From positions 21,546 through 85,545 of the forward strand of contig NZ_JANAFB010000013.1 in assembly GCF_024199905.1 (NCBI RefSeq): 64,000 bases of DNA. The letters run 5' to 3'. Source of the stretch: Rothia santali (GTDB taxonomy: Bacteria; Actinomycetota; Actinomycetes; Actinomycetales; Micrococcaceae). Below are positions 31,155 to 41,007 of this stretch, one piece after another. How positions within the stretch are numbered: position 1 is the first letter of the stretch; each line of letters opens with the position of its first letter. The notes below the pieces were generated by a model. It saw nothing but the letters and a program-made list of their open reading frames with translations, made no database searches and was not told the origin of the DNA. Made by a program: the position numbers and the translations under genes.

Positions 31155-33703
31155 GCCTCGTCGATCTCGTCGGCGGCCTGGACGCGCAGGGCCCGCTCGA
31201 TGCCGTCGCGGCCCTCCATCACCTGCCGGCGCAGCGAGGCCTTGCCCTCGTCCAGCCCGGAGAGGAAGCGCTCCGAGGCCTCGAGCACGTCGCGGTCCAC
31301 GACCTGCGGGAAGAGCCCGCCGATGATCTGCTGCGAGATCTCGTGCGACAGCCCGTCCCACACGCCCTCGATGGCCTCGAAGTAGCGGCCGATGAAGGGC
31401 CGCAGCAGCGAGGCGCGGCTGGTGTTGTTGAACCCCGCGATGGCTGAGCGCTGAATGACGTTGGGCAGCTCGTGGCGCTCCACGACCTGCCGCCACACCT
31501 CCTCCTTGGCCTCCGGGGTGGGGATCGAGGCGCGGGCCTGGGCGGCGCGCTGGGCGCCGGTCGAGGTATTGTCCCGGGCGGCCGCGGCGTCGACGTCCTC
31601 CGCGCCCCGGCGGCCGCCCGCCACCAGCGCGGTGAGCAGCTTCCACTCCAGGTCCTGGTCGATCTCCAGGCCCTCGAGCGCGGTCTCGCCGCCCATCAGC
31701 GACTCGACGGCGTCGAGGTGCGCCTCGGTGGAGGCGTGCTGGGCGAAGGCCTGGACGAACTGCAGCTGACGGTCGGACCCGGCGTCGGCCTCCCGGGCGA
31801 TCTCCCAGAGCCGCCCGGCCGCCTTCTCCCGGGTGTCCTGCTGGGCGTCCGGGCGCACGTAGAGCCGGAGCGTGGTGGCCAGGTTGCGCAGCTGGGTCAG
31901 GATCGTGGTCGAGTCGGTCTCGGCGTCGATGTTGTTGAGCACCAGGTCCACGAAGTGGCGGGCGGGCACCTGGCCGTCGCGCGTGCTGTCCCACGCCGCC
32001 CCCCACACGACGGCGCGCGGGAGGGACTCCTGGAAGTCGCGCAGGTGCTCGACGGCGACGTCGAAGGAGCGCTCGTCGAGCCGCACCTTGGCGTAGGCGA
32101 GGTCCTCGTCGTTCAGGAGGATCAGGTCGGGGCGGGGACGGCCGGCGACGTCGGGGACCTCGGTCCGCTCGCCGTCGACGTCGAACTCCACGCCGTGCGT
32201 GCGCACCAGGGCCCCGTCCCGCAGGTCGTAGAAGCCGGCGGTCATGCGGTGCGGACGCAGCACCGGGTGGTCGTTGGGCGCGGTCTGGATGACCTCGATC
32301 CGCTGGATCGCGCCCTCCTCGTCGGTCTCGACGGAGGGCGTCAGCGTGTTGACCCCGGCGGTCTCGAGCCAGGCCTCGGACCAGGAGGACAGCTCCCGGC
32401 CGGAGGTCGCCTCGAGCTCGACCATGAGGTCCGCGAGCGTCGCGTTGCCCCACGAGTGCTTGCCGAAGTAGGCGGTGAGCGCCCGCATGAACTGCTCCTG
32501 GCCCACCCAGGCCACCAGCTGCCGCAGCACCGAGGCGCCCTTGGCGTAGGTGATGCCGTCGAAGTTGACCTGGACGTCGTGCAGGTCCCGGATCGGGGCC
32601 ATGATCGGGTGGGTCGAGGGCAGCTGGTCCTGGCGGTAAGCCCAGGTCTTCTCCATCGCGGAGAACGTGGTCCAGGCGTTGTCGAACCGGGTGTTGGCGA
32701 CGGCGGCCAGGTGGGACATGAACTCCGCGAAGGACTCGTTGAGCCACAGGTCGTTCCACCAGCGCATGGTGACCAGGTCGCCGAACCACATGTGCGCGAG
32801 CTCGTGCAGCACGGTGATGGCGCGCCGCTCGATCATCGCCTCGGTGGTCTTGGACCGGAAGATGTAGTCCTCGAGGATCGTCACGCAGCCGGCGTTCTCC
32901 ATGGCGCCGGCGTTGAACTCCGGCACGAAGAGCTGGTCGTACTTCTCGAAGGGGTAGGGGACGCCGAACTGCTCCTCGTAGAAGGCCATGCCCTGCTTGG
33001 TCAGCTCGAAGATCTCGGCGTGGTCCAGGTGGCCCATGAGCGAGCGGCGGGCGTAGACGGCCATCGGCACCACGCGGCCGTCCGAGGAGGTCACCTCGTC
33101 GGTCACGGAGTCGTAGGGGCCGGCCACCAGGGCGGTGATGTAGGAGGAGATGCGCGGGGTGGGCTCGAAGGCCCAGACGGTGCCGGCCTCGGCCGCCTCG
33201 GTCGAGGCGACCGGCTGGTTGGAGACCACGGTCCAGCCCGCGGGCGCGGTCACGGAGAAGACGAACTCGGCCTTCAGGTCCGGCTGCTCGAAGACGGCGA
33301 ACACCCGCCGGGAGTCCGGGACCTCGAACTGGGAGTAGAGGTAGACCTCGCCGTCCACCGGGTCGACGAAGCGGTGCAGGCCCTCGCCGGTGTTGGTGTA
33401 CAGCGCGTCGGCCACGACCGTGAGCTCGTTGCGCTCGGCGAGGTCCGGCAGCTGGATGCGCACGCCGTCGGAGACCTCGGCCGGGTCCAGCTCGCGCCCG
33501 TTCAGGGTCACGCGGTGCACCCGGTCGGTGATCGCGTCGATGAAGGTCGAGGAACCGGCGACGGCGTCGAAGGCCACCGTGGTGGTCGAGGGGAAGACGG
33601 TCTCGGAGGCGGTCAGGTCCACCTCCACGCGGTACGAGTCCACGCGCGTGACGACGGCGGCCCGCTCCTCGGCCTCCTGGCGCGTCAGATTCAGTCCTGG
33701 CAT
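31151..33703 (-). CDS. pepN: aminopeptidase N (M1 family)
   Basis: Zinc aminopeptidase for peptide turnover. GAMENAG (residues 266-272) is the substrate N-terminus-binding motif, HELAHMWFGDL starts at 300 (HExxH), and the third zinc ligand Glu is in WLNESFAEF (323). The C-terminal ERAP1-like helical domain fills 540-850. 850 residues. ATG 33703 follows GAAAGGTG. A TAATAA stretch upstream is a likely -10. Followed by glbO with a GTGA overlap. Confidence 0.96.
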   Translation of the reverse strand: MPGLNLTRQEAEERAAVVTRVDSYRVEVDLTASETVFPSTTTVAFDAVAGSSTFIDAITDRVHRVTLNGRELDPAEVSDGVRIQLPDLAERNELTVVADALYTNTGEGLHRFVDPVDGEVYLYSQFEVPDSRRVFAVFEQPDLKAEFVFSVTAPAGWTVVSNQPVASTEAAEAGTVWAFEPTPRISSYITALVAGPYDSVTDEVTSSDGRVVPMAVYARRSLMGHLDHAEIFELTKQGMAFYEEQFGVPYPFEKYDQLFVPEFNAGAMENAGCVTILEDYIFRSKTTEAMIERRAITVLHELAHMWFGDLVTMRWWNDLWLNESFAEFMSHLAAVANTRFDNAWTTFSAMEKTWAYRQDQLPSTHPIMAPIRDLHDVQVNFDGITYAKGASVLRQLVAWVGQEQFMRALTAYFGKHSWGNATLADLMVELEATSGRELSSWSEAWLETAGVNTLTPSVETDEEGAIQRIEVIQTAPNDHPVLRPHRMTAGFYDLRDGALVRTHGVEFDVDGERTEVPDVAGRPRPDLILLNDEDLAYAKVRLDERSFDVAVEHLRDFQESLPRAVVWGAAWDSTRDGQVPARHFVDLVLNNIDAETDSTTILTQLRNLATTLRLYVRPDAQQDTREKAAGRLWEIAREADAGSDRQLQFVQAFAQHASTEAHLDAVESLMGGETALEGLEIDQDLEWKLLTALVAGGRRGAEDVDAAAARDNTSTGAQRAAQARASIPTPEAKEEVWRQVVERHELPNVIQRSAIAGFNNTSRASLLRPFIGRYFEAIEGVWDGLSHEISQQIIGGLFPQVVDRDVLEASERFLSGLDEGKASLRRQVMEGRDGIERALRVQAADEIDEA

Positions 33704-33854
33704 GTCGACACCTTTCGAAGACGGGTTCAGATCACTGGTCCTCAGGTTATTACACGGAGCCGGTACTGTTGGGCCTGGGCGCCCGGTACCGCTGGCAGAG
33801 AACAGCGCGGGCCCCCGCTTGCCACCTGACCACTGACGACGAACGGGACGAAAC

Positions 33855-34352
33855 GTGCGCATCCACATCGCGACGGACCACGCGGGGCTAGAGATCAGCA
33901 GGTACCTCATCGCATCGCTCACCGACGAGGGATTCGAGATGGTCGACCACGGCCCGCAGGACTACGACCCGCAGGACGACTACCCGAGCTTCTGCATCAA
34001 CGCCGCGCTCGCGGTGCGCGCGGACCGGGAGGGCGGCCAGGACTCCCTGGGGATCGTGCTCGGCGGCTCCGGCAACGGCGAGCAGATGGCCGCCAACAAG
34101 GTCCACGGCATCCGCGCCGCGCTGGCCTGGAACGCCGAGACCGCCGCGCTCGCCCGCGAGCACAACAACGCGCAGGTCGTGGCCGTGGGCGGCCGCCAGC
34201 ACACCCGCGAGGAGGCCCTGGAGATCATCCGGGTCTTCCTGACCACCGACTTCTCGGGGGAGGAGCGCCACGTCCGCCGCATCGGGCAGATGGAGGAGTT
34301 CGAGGCCACCGGCCGCATCCACGGCCACCGCCTGGGCGCCGAGGCCTCGTGA
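33855..34352 (+). CDS. rpiB: ribose-5-phosphate isomerase B
   Basis: Interconverts ribose 5-phosphate and ribulose 5-phosphate in the pentose phosphate pathway. IHIATDHAGLEISRYL binds the sugar phosphate, and LGGSGNGEQMAANKVHGIRAAL is the active-site loop in which a Glu (NGEQ) replaces the catalytic Cys of the E. coli type, as in mycobacterial RpiB. 165 residues. The 151-bp gap to divergent pepN holds TACTGT as a possible -10. Confidence 0.95.
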   Translation: MRIHIATDHAGLEISRYLIASLTDEGFEMVDHGPQDYDPQDDYPSFCINAALAVRADREGGQDSLGIVLGGSGNGEQMAANKVHGIRAALAWNAETAALAREHNNAQVVAVGGRQHTREEALEIIRVFLTTDFSGEERHVRRIGQMEEFEATGRIHGHRLGAEAS

Positions 34353-34379
34353 TCCGCGGGCCGCGGGGGAGGCGCTGAG

Positions 34380-35297
34380 ATGCCCGAGGGTCACTCGGTC
34401 CGCCGGGTCGCGATCAAGTTCGGCGACAACTTCGTGGGGGAGACCCTGGCCGTGAGCAGCCCCCAGGGCCGCTTCGGCCGGGGCGCCGCCCTGGTCGACG
34501 GGGAGCGGGCGGTGCGCTCCTACGCCCACGGCAAGCACTTCTTCCTCGAGTTCGAGAACAAGCTGACGATGAACGTGCACCTGGGCATGTACGGCTCCTG
34601 GACCTTCGGCGGCGACGAGCAGTTCATCCAGGCCTCCTCCATCGGCGCGCCCCGGCGCATCGGCGAGCAGGAGAGCGGGGACGGGGAGGACGACGCCGCG
34701 GGCTACCTCGAGCCGCCGGCCCCGCGGGCGACGACGCGCGTGCGGCTGGTCTCCCGGCACGGGTACGCGGACCTCGTCGGAGCGACGATCTGCCGCGTCC
34801 TGGAGCCGGCCGGCGTCGCCGCCCTGCGCTCGCAGCTCGGCCCGGACCCGCTGGACCCCGAGGCCGACCCGGAGCCGTTCTACGACGCCTGCGCGCGGAC
34901 CTCGCGGCCGATCGGCGCGGTGCTCATGGACCAGAAGGCGATCGCCGGCATCGGGAACATCTTCCGGGCCGAGAGCCTGTTCCGCGCCGCGCAGAACCCC
35001 TACGCCCCGGCCCGGCACGTGCCGGCGGAGACGCTGCGGATGCTGTGGCGGGACAACGTCACGCTGATGAACATCGGCGTGGAGCTCGGCCGGATCGTCA
35101 CCACCGCCCCCGAGCACCGCCCCGGCATCCCGGCGCAGCGGGCCTGGCGCGAGCACGCCAACTACGTCTACCTGCGCCACGGGCGGGACTGCCGGGTCTG
35201 CGGGAGGGACACGATCGTCGTCGAGGACCTCGGCGGGCGCAAGCTCTACTGGTGCACGGTGTGCCAGGCGGGGGACGACGCCGCCCGGGCCGCCTAG
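34380..35297 (+). CDS. nei: Fpg/Nei family DNA glycosylase-lyase (endonuclease VIII-like)
   Basis: Removes oxidised bases and cuts the abasic site. MPEGHSVRR provides the catalytic Pro2 and Glu3, KHFFLEFENKLTMNVHLGM the conserved Lys/H2TH approach, MDQKAIAGIGNIFRAESLF the helix-two-turn-helix, and CRVCGRDTIVVEDLGGRKLYWCTVC the C-terminal zinc finger (four Cys). 305 residues, with an acidic insertion ESGDGEDDAAG about residue 98. Immediately after rpiB (27 bp), likely co-transcribed. Confidence 0.93.
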   Translation: MPEGHSVRRVAIKFGDNFVGETLAVSSPQGRFGRGAALVDGERAVRSYAHGKHFFLEFENKLTMNVHLGMYGSWTFGGDEQFIQASSIGAPRRIGEQESGDGEDDAAGYLEPPAPRATTRVRLVSRHGYADLVGATICRVLEPAGVAALRSQLGPDPLDPEADPEPFYDACARTSRPIGAVLMDQKAIAGIGNIFRAESLFRAAQNPYAPARHVPAETLRMLWRDNVTLMNIGVELGRIVTTAPEHRPGIPAQRAWREHANYVYLRHGRDCRVCGRDTIVVEDLGGRKLYWCTVCQAGDDAARAA

Positions 35298-35390
35298 CGC
35301 GGGCGGCCGTCGCTCCACGCGAAGGGCGGGCCACGCGGAGCGGACGGGCGCCCGGCGGTCGAGCCCGCCGCGCCCGCCCCTCCCACGCGA

Positions 35391-35433
35391 AAGCGCCCGG
35401 GCCGGCCCCGCGAGGGGGAGGGCCCGGGCGCTT
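35391..35433. terminator. bidirectional terminator between nei and tRNA-Gly
   Basis: A 13-bp perfect stem, AAGCGCCCGGGCC (35391-35403) and GGCCCGGGCGCTT (35421-35433). It serves nei on the plus strand and tRNA-Gly on the minus strand; the minus-strand transcript continues TTTCGCG after the stem. Confidence 0.75.
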
Positions 35434-35443
35434 GCCGGTGCGG

Positions 35444-35514
35444 AGGGGATGACGGGAATCGAACCCGCGTAATCAGTTTGGAAGACTGAGGCTCTACCAT
35501 TGAGCTACATCCCC
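35444..35514 (-). tRNA. tRNA-Gly (anticodon TCC)
   Basis: Acceptor GGGGATG/CATCCCC with discriminator T; D arm begins TAGCTCAATGG. The anticodon arm is TCAGT-CTTCCAA-ACTGA, giving TCC (reads GGA and wobble); T-arm GCGGGTTCGATTCCCGT. 71 nt, CCA not encoded. Confidence 0.96.
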
Positions 35515-35547
35515 GAGGAGACGCTCATCCCACGGAGGGACTCGCCC

Positions 35548-35577
35548 ATATAACCCCACCCCGGCGCGCGCCGTCAA
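35548..35577 (-). promoter_or_regulatory. tRNA-Gly promoter
   Basis: Minus strand TTGACG (35577-35572), 18-nt spacer, TTATAT (35553-35548), 33 nt before the tRNA. A strong consensus-like promoter. Confidence 0.75.
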
Positions 35578-35610
35578 ATCGATCCGACCCGTGTCAGGCG
35601 CCGCTCGGAG

Positions 35611-35639
35611 TTCGCAAAAGGAATGCGAGCCGCTAAACT
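35611..35639 (+). promoter_or_regulatory. tRNA-Pro promoter
   Basis: TTCGCA (35611-35616), 17-nt spacer, TAAACT (35634-35639), 14 nt before the tRNA 5' end. Divergent from the tRNA-Gly promoter. Confidence 0.65.
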
Positions 35640-35653
35640 GGCGTTTGCCTTCA

Positions 35654-35726
35654 CGGGGCGTAGCGCAGTGGCTAGCGCGCCTGCTTTGGGAGCAGGAGAT
35701 CGCAGGTTCGAGTCCTGTCGCCCCGA
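35654..35726 (+). tRNA. tRNA-Pro (anticodon TGG)
   Basis: Acceptor CGGGGCG/CGCCCCG with discriminator A; anticodon arm CCTGC-TTTGGGA-GCAGG gives TGG; T-arm GCAGGTTCGAGTCCTGT. CCA not encoded. Lies 139 bp ahead of tig. Confidence 0.96.
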
Positions 35727-35865
35727 CGTTCGAACGGCAAATCCCGCCGCACGAGGCGCGAGGTTGCACCGCGACGTCGTGCGCTGCGGCATTTGACCAC
35801 TGAGAGCTGACCACGTGCCGTGCAACCGCGGGGCACCGAAACCGAGTCGTAGGAGATCCACGGAA

Positions 35866-37188
35866 GTGAAGACCGCCGTCGAGAAACTGAACCCCACCCT
35901 GGCCAAGATCCAGGTCGACGTCCCCTTCGCGGAGTTCAAGCCGCATCTCAACAAGACCTACAAGGACCTGGCGAACCAGATCCAGCTCCCCGGCTTCCGC
36001 AAGGGCAAGGTCCCCTCCTCGCTGATCGACCAGCGCGTCGGGTTCGACTTCGTCGTCGAGAACGCCCTGAACGACGGCCTCAACGGCTACTACCAGCAGG
36101 CGCTGACCGAGAACGAGCTGACCCCGCTGGCCCAGCCCGAGGTCGAGGTCCTGGCCAAGCCGGACTCCGAGAACCGCGAGGCGGACATCTCGGTCTCCAT
36201 CCAGGTCACCATCCGCCCCGAGGTCGAGCTGCCCGACTACTCCGGCATCAAGGTCGAGATCGACGCCGCCGAGGTCACCGCCGAGGACGAGCAGAAGGCC
36301 CTCGACGACCTCCGCGGCCGCTTCGGCACCCTGAAGTCCGTGGACCGCCCCGCGGCCCAGGACGACTTCGTGACCCTGGACCTGCAGGCCCTGATCGAGG
36401 ACGAGGAGGTCGACGCCGCGAACGACCTGTCCTACCAGGTCGGCGCCGGCACCATGCTCGAGGGCCTGGACGAGGCCATCACCGGCCTCTCCGCCGAGGA
36501 GGACGCGACCTTCGAGAGCACCCTCTCCGGCGGCGAGCACTCCGGCGAGAAGGCCACCGTCAAGGTCAAGGTCACCGCCGTGAAGGAGCGCGAGCTCCCC
36601 GAGGCCGACGACGACTTCGCCCAGCTGGCCTCCGAGTTCGACACGATCGAGGAGCTCAAGGAGGACCTGAAGAAGCAGGCCTCGCAGTCCAAGCTCGCCG
36701 AGCAGGGCAACGCCGCGCGCGACAAGGTGCTGGACCGCCTCGTCGAGCTGGTCGAGGTCCCCGTGCCCGAGCAGGTCGTCGAGGACCAGGTCAAGCAGCA
36801 CTTCGAGAACCCCAACGCCGAGGCCGACCACGACTCCGAGGAGCACCGCTCCGAGGTCCGCGAGAACACCGCGCGCGCCTTCAAGAACGAGGTCATCCTC
36901 GACGCGATCGCCGAGAAGGAGGAGCTCGGCGTCGAGCAGTCCGAGCTCATCGAGTACATCATCTCGATGTCCTCGCAGTACGGCATGGACCCGAACCAGT
37001 TCGCGCAGATGCTCGACTCCTCGGGCCAGGCCGGCATGATGGTCGGCGAGGTCCGTCGCTCCAAGGCCCTGGCCAAGGTGCTCGAGCAGGCCGAGGTCGT
37101 CGACTCCAACGGCGCCGCCGTGGACCTGTCCTCCGTCATCAGCCCCGCCGGCGAGGAGCAGGCCGAGGCCGAGACCGAGCAGAAGTAG
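35866..37188 (+). CDS. tig: trigger factor
   Basis: Ribosome-associated chaperone and prolyl isomerase. [28 protein letters not shown] opens the ribosome-binding domain, whose signature GFRKGKVP (about 46-53) is intact. The FKBP-like domain spans about 150-240 ([33 protein letters not shown]), then the helical C-terminal arms, ending in an acidic tail. 440 residues. GTG 35866 has TAGGAG at good spacing. Heads the tig-clpP1-clpP2-clpX cluster. Confidence 0.96.
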   Translation: MKTAVEKLNPTLAKIQVDVPFAEFKPHLNKTYKDLANQIQLPGFRKGKVPSSLIDQRVGFDFVVENALNDGLNGYYQQALTENELTPLAQPEVEVLAKPDSENREADISVSIQVTIRPEVELPDYSGIKVEIDAAEVTAEDEQKALDDLRGRFGTLKSVDRPAAQDDFVTLDLQALIEDEEVDAANDLSYQVGAGTMLEGLDEAITGLSAEEDATFESTLSGGEHSGEKATVKVKVTAVKERELPEADDDFAQLASEFDTIEELKEDLKKQASQSKLAEQGNAARDKVLDRLVELVEVPVPEQVVEDQVKQHFENPNAEADHDSEEHRSEVRENTARAFKNEVILDAIAEKEELGVEQSELIEYIISMSSQYGMDPNQFAQMLDSSGQAGMMVGEVRRSKALAKVLEQAEVVDSNGAAVDLSSVISPAGEEQAEAETEQK

Positions 37189-37222
37189 CCCGGCCGGCGC
37201 CCGGCCTCCCGGTCGCCCCACC

Positions 37223-37281
37223 ACGACGCCGCGTCCCGCTCGTCCGTGCCCCGCGCACGGCCGAGCAGGGCGCGGCGTCGT
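37223..37281 (+). terminator. long hairpin after tig
   Basis: ACGACGCCGCG (37223-37233) pairs with CGCGGCGTCGT (37271-37281); the stem continues with TCCCGCTCG/CGAGCAGGG (one C-A mismatch) to an inner CCGTGC/GCACGG hairpin. No T run. Probable tig terminator that leaves clp transcription to its own promoter. Confidence 0.65.
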
Positions 37282-37305
37282 CGTCTCCGGAGGACGTCCG
37301 GGTCC

Positions 37306-37326
37306 GTGCTCGCCCAGAGCGAGCAC
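37306..37326. promoter_or_regulatory. ClgR-like operator upstream of clpP1P2
   Basis: GTGCTCGC-CCAGA-GCGAGCAC, a perfect 8-bp inverted repeat with a 5-bp centre. It fits the CGC-YNANR-GCG core that I recall for ClgR, the actinobacterial activator of clpP/clpC genes. It lies about 57 bp upstream of a TAGTCT -10 (37383-37388) and 145 bp before clpP1, a fitting place for an activator. Confidence 0.6.
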
Positions 37327-37471
37327 GGCACGCCATCAGCGAACTCCCCCTCGAGAGGCCGGACGCGCCCGCGGGCGCCTACTAGTCTCGTACACAGAGA
37401 ACAGCGGTCCGCCGCCCCGCCCCTCCGGACGGCGAGGCGGGCCACCTGATGACAGTGAAAGAGGACATCAC

Positions 37472-38119
37472 ATGGCACCCCAGCTTCCCTACGGCGCAGG
37501 CAGTGCGAGCACCCCTGCGATGAGCCAGCCGTCCAACGGCCAGGACGACCACGTCTACAACCGCCTCCTCAAGGAGCGGATCATCTGGCTGGGCTCGGAC
37601 GTCCGCGACGACAACGCCAACCTCATCTGCTCGCAGATGCTGCTGCTCTCCGCCGAGGACCCCAAGGCGGACATCTACCTCTACATCAACTCCCCGGGTG
37701 GCTCGATCACCGCGGGCATGGCCATCTACGACACGATGCAGCTGATCCCCAACGACGTCGTCACCATCGCCACCGGCATGGCGGCCTCGATGGGCCAGTT
37801 CCTGCTCTCCTCGGGCACCCCGGGCAAGCGCTACGCGACCCCCAACGCCCGGATCCTGATGCACCAGCCCTCGGGCGGCATCGGCGGCACGGCGTCGGAC
37901 ATCCGCACGCAGGCCGAGCTGATCCTGTCGATGAAGCGCCGCCTGTCCGAGCTGACCGCGGAGCAGACCGGCAAGAGCGTCGAGCAGATCCTCAAGGACA
38001 ACGACCGCGACAACTGGTTCACCGCCGAGGAGGGCCTCGAGTACGGCTTCTTCGACCACGTCGCCCAGAGCGCCGGCTCCGTCTCCGGCGGCGGCGGAAC
38101 CCTCAAGGACGAGGCCTAG
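37472..38119 (+). CDS. clpP1: ATP-dependent Clp protease proteolytic subunit 1
   Basis: Serine peptidase subunit of the mixed ClpP1P2 barrel in actinobacteria. Catalytic Ser106 (MAASMG) and His131 (ILMHQPSGG) are present, and the Asp is in DNDRDNWF near 178. [21 protein letters not shown] is the family block. 215 residues with about 25 disordered N-terminal residues probably removed by processing. 45 bp ahead of clpP2. Confidence 0.96.
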   Translation: MAPQLPYGAGSASTPAMSQPSNGQDDHVYNRLLKERIIWLGSDVRDDNANLICSQMLLLSAEDPKADIYLYINSPGGSITAGMAIYDTMQLIPNDVVTIATGMAASMGQFLLSSGTPGKRYATPNARILMHQPSGGIGGTASDIRTQAELILSMKRRLSELTAEQTGKSVEQILKDNDRDNWFTAEEGLEYGFFDHVAQSAGSVSGGGGTLKDEA

Positions 38120-38164
38120 CCCCACCGGCAGGCCACCGCTCGAACCAGACTTCCAGGAGAACCC

Positions 38165-38848
<684 letters not shown>

Positions 38849-38987
38849 TCCCGGGGTGCCGTCGGAGCCGGCCGGTCCGGGGTCCCCGGGCCGGCCGGCG
38901 GCGTCGTCCGGGCCCGCCGCACGGCGTCATCCGCGGCCGACGACGTCCGCGCAGGTCACAGATGGGGCCGTCCCGCCGAGTACGGGG

Positions 38988-38993
38988 TAGCCT
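38988..38993 (+). promoter_or_regulatory. -10 element upstream of clpX
   Basis: TAGCCT, 7 nt before a GTG at 39001, the same hexamer and spacing as in front of ettA. It would start a transcript with a 68-nt leader for clpX (ATG 39069, GCGAGGATC before it). The GTG at 39001 opens a 72-codon frame that overlaps the beginning of clpX in another frame. Confidence 0.45.
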
Positions 38994-39068
38994 GGAGACC
39001 GTGAGTCGAGAGGCGGCGCTGCCGCTCCACCACCCTGCCAGGGGCCTCTTCAGAAGCGAGGATCAGTC

Positions 39069-40364
39069 ATGTCCAGAATCGGTGAAAGCGCCGACCTGCT
39101 CAAGTGCTCCTTCTGCGGCAAGACGCAGAAGCAGGTGCGCAAGCTCATCGCCGGCCCCGGCGTGTACATCTGCGACGAGTGCATCGAGCTGTGCAACGAG
39201 ATCATCGAGGAGGAGCTGACCGAGGTCGCCGAGATCGCCTCGATGGAGCTGCCCCGCCCGCGCGAGATCTTCGACTTCCTCCAGGAGTACGTGATCGGCC
39301 AGGAGCCCGCCAAGCGGGCGCTCTCCGTGGCCGTGTACAACCACTACAAGCGCATCCAGGCCCGGGACTCGGGCCAGCCGACCAGCGGCCAGGCGCTGCT
39401 GGCGACCTCCGGGGAGGAGGTCGACCTCGCCAAGTCGAACATCCTCATGGTCGGCCCCACCGGATCCGGCAAGACCTACCTCGCCCAGACGCTGGCGAAG
39501 AAGCTCAACGTCCCCTTCGCGGTGGCCGACGCCACGAGCCTCACCGAGGCGGGCTACGTGGGCGAGGACGTGGAGAACATCCTCCTGAAGCTGATCCAGG
39601 CCGCCGACTACGACGTCAAGAAGGCCGAGACCGGCATCATCTACATCGACGAGATCGACAAGATCTCGCGCAAGTCCGAGAACCCCTCGATCACCCGCGA
39701 CGTTTCCGGCGAGGGCGTCCAGCAGGCCCTGCTGAAGATCCTCGAGGGCACCGTGGCGGCCGTGCCGCCCCAGGGCGGGCGCAAGCACCCCCAGCAGGAC
39801 TTCCTCCAGATCGACACCAGCAACGTCCTGTTCATCGTGGCCGGCGCCTTCGCCGGGCTCGAGGAGATCGTGGGCGCGCGCGTGGGCAAGAAGGGCATCG
39901 GCTTCGGCGCCCCCATCCAGGAGTCGGCCAAGGAGGTCGACATCCTGCAGAAGCTCCTCCCGGAGGACCTGCTGAAGTTCGGCCTGATCCCCGAGTTCAT
40001 CGGGCGCCTTCCCGTGCTGACCAGCCTCAACGGCCTGGATACCGAGAACCTCGCCCGCGTGCTGACCGAGCCGCGCAACGCGCTGGTGAAGCAGTACAAG
40101 CGCATGTTCGCCCTCGACGAGGTGGAGCTGTCCTTCGAGGACGGCGCCGTCGAGGCCATCGCCGAGCTCGCCATCGCACGCGGCACCGGCGCCCGCGGCC
40201 TGCGCGCCATCATGGAGGAGCTGCTGCAGCCCATGATGTTCGAGATCCCCTCGCGCGACGACGTCGCCGAGGTCCTGATCACCGCGGCGGCGGTGCGGGG
40301 GACCGAGGAGCCCCGGCTCGTCACCCGCGACGAGCTGGACTCGGCCCGCAAGAACGCTTCCTGA
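39069..40364 (+). CDS. clpX: ATP-dependent Clp protease ATPase subunit ClpX
   Basis: AAA+ unfoldase that feeds ClpP. N-terminal zinc-binding domain with Cys13, Cys16, Cys35 and Cys38 ([13 protein letters not shown]); Walker A GPTGSGKT, Walker [11 protein letters not shown], pore loop [11 protein letters not shown]-like GGRKHPQQ, and the ClpP-docking IGFGAP loop. Sensor [13 protein letters not shown] near the end. 431 residues, normal. Confidence 0.97.
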   Translation: MSRIGESADLLKCSFCGKTQKQVRKLIAGPGVYICDECIELCNEIIEEELTEVAEIASMELPRPREIFDFLQEYVIGQEPAKRALSVAVYNHYKRIQARDSGQPTSGQALLATSGEEVDLAKSNILMVGPTGSGKTYLAQTLAKKLNVPFAVADATSLTEAGYVGEDVENILLKLIQAADYDVKKAETGIIYIDEIDKISRKSENPSITRDVSGEGVQQALLKILEGTVAAVPPQGGRKHPQQDFLQIDTSNVLFIVAGAFAGLEEIVGARVGKKGIGFGAPIQESAKEVDILQKLLPEDLLKFGLIPEFIGRLPVLTSLNGLDTENLARVLTEPRNALVKQYKRMFALDEVELSFEDGAVEAIAELAIARGTGARGLRAIMEELLQPMMFEIPSRDDVAEVLITAAAVRGTEEPRLVTRDELDSARKNAS

Positions 40365-40386
40365 CCGACGAGCAAAGGAGAACGCG

Positions 40387-41007
40387 ATGACCCAGCACGT
40401 TGACTACTGGTTCGACCCGACCTGCCCCTGGGCGTGGATGACCTCCCGCTGGATGACCGAGGTCGAGGGGATCCGCGACGTCGAGGTCACCTGGCACCCG
40501 TTCAGTCTCGGCGCCCTCAACGAGGGCCGGGACCTGGACCCCGACTACCGCCGGCACACCGACAACGGCTGGGGCCCGGCCCGGGTCGCCATGGCCGTGC
40601 GCGAGATGCACGGGAAGGACAAGGTCAAGCCCTACTACGACGCCGTGGGCACGGCCCTGCACCCCGAGCGCACCGACGAGGAGGACGACGTCGAGCGCTA
40701 CCGCCAGGCGATCCTCCGCGGGCTGCGCGAGGCCGGCCTGCCCGAGGAGCTGGCGCAGTACGCCGAGACCGACGAGTTCGACGAGCGGCTGCGCGCCTCC
40801 AACCGGGAGGCGCTGGACCTGGTGGGCGACGACGTCGGGGTCCCGATCATCTCGATCGACGGCACCGCGTTCTTCGGCCCCGTGATGTCCCCGGCGCCCA
40901 AGGGCGAGGAGGCCGGCCGCGTCTGGGACGGCGCGCTGGCCCTGGCCTCGTACCCCGGGTTCTTCGAGCTCAAGCGCTCCCGGACCCAGGGGCCGCAGTT
41001 CGACTAG
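40387..41007 (+). CDS. DsbA-family thioredoxin-like protein, Rv2466c-like
   Basis: Resembles mycothiol-dependent nitroreductase/disulfide reductases such as M. tuberculosis Rv2466c: DYWFDPTCPWAWMTSRW at the N-terminus and VPIISIDGTAFFGPVMSP late. The active site is CPWA (Cys13 with Ala16) instead of CPWC, so only the nucleophilic cysteine remains; a monothiol mechanism with mycothiol is possible but inferred. 206 residues, with a helical insertion about 60-130. Follows clpX by 22 bp and ends in a CTAG shared with the opposite gene's stop. Confidence 0.82.
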   Translation: MTQHVDYWFDPTCPWAWMTSRWMTEVEGIRDVEVTWHPFSLGALNEGRDLDPDYRRHTDNGWGPARVAMAVREMHGKDKVKPYYDAVGTALHPERTDEEDDVERYRQAILRGLREAGLPEELAQYAETDEFDERLRASNREALDLVGDDVGVPIISIDGTAFFGPVMSPAPKGEEAGRVWDGALALASYPGFFELKRSRTQGPQFD

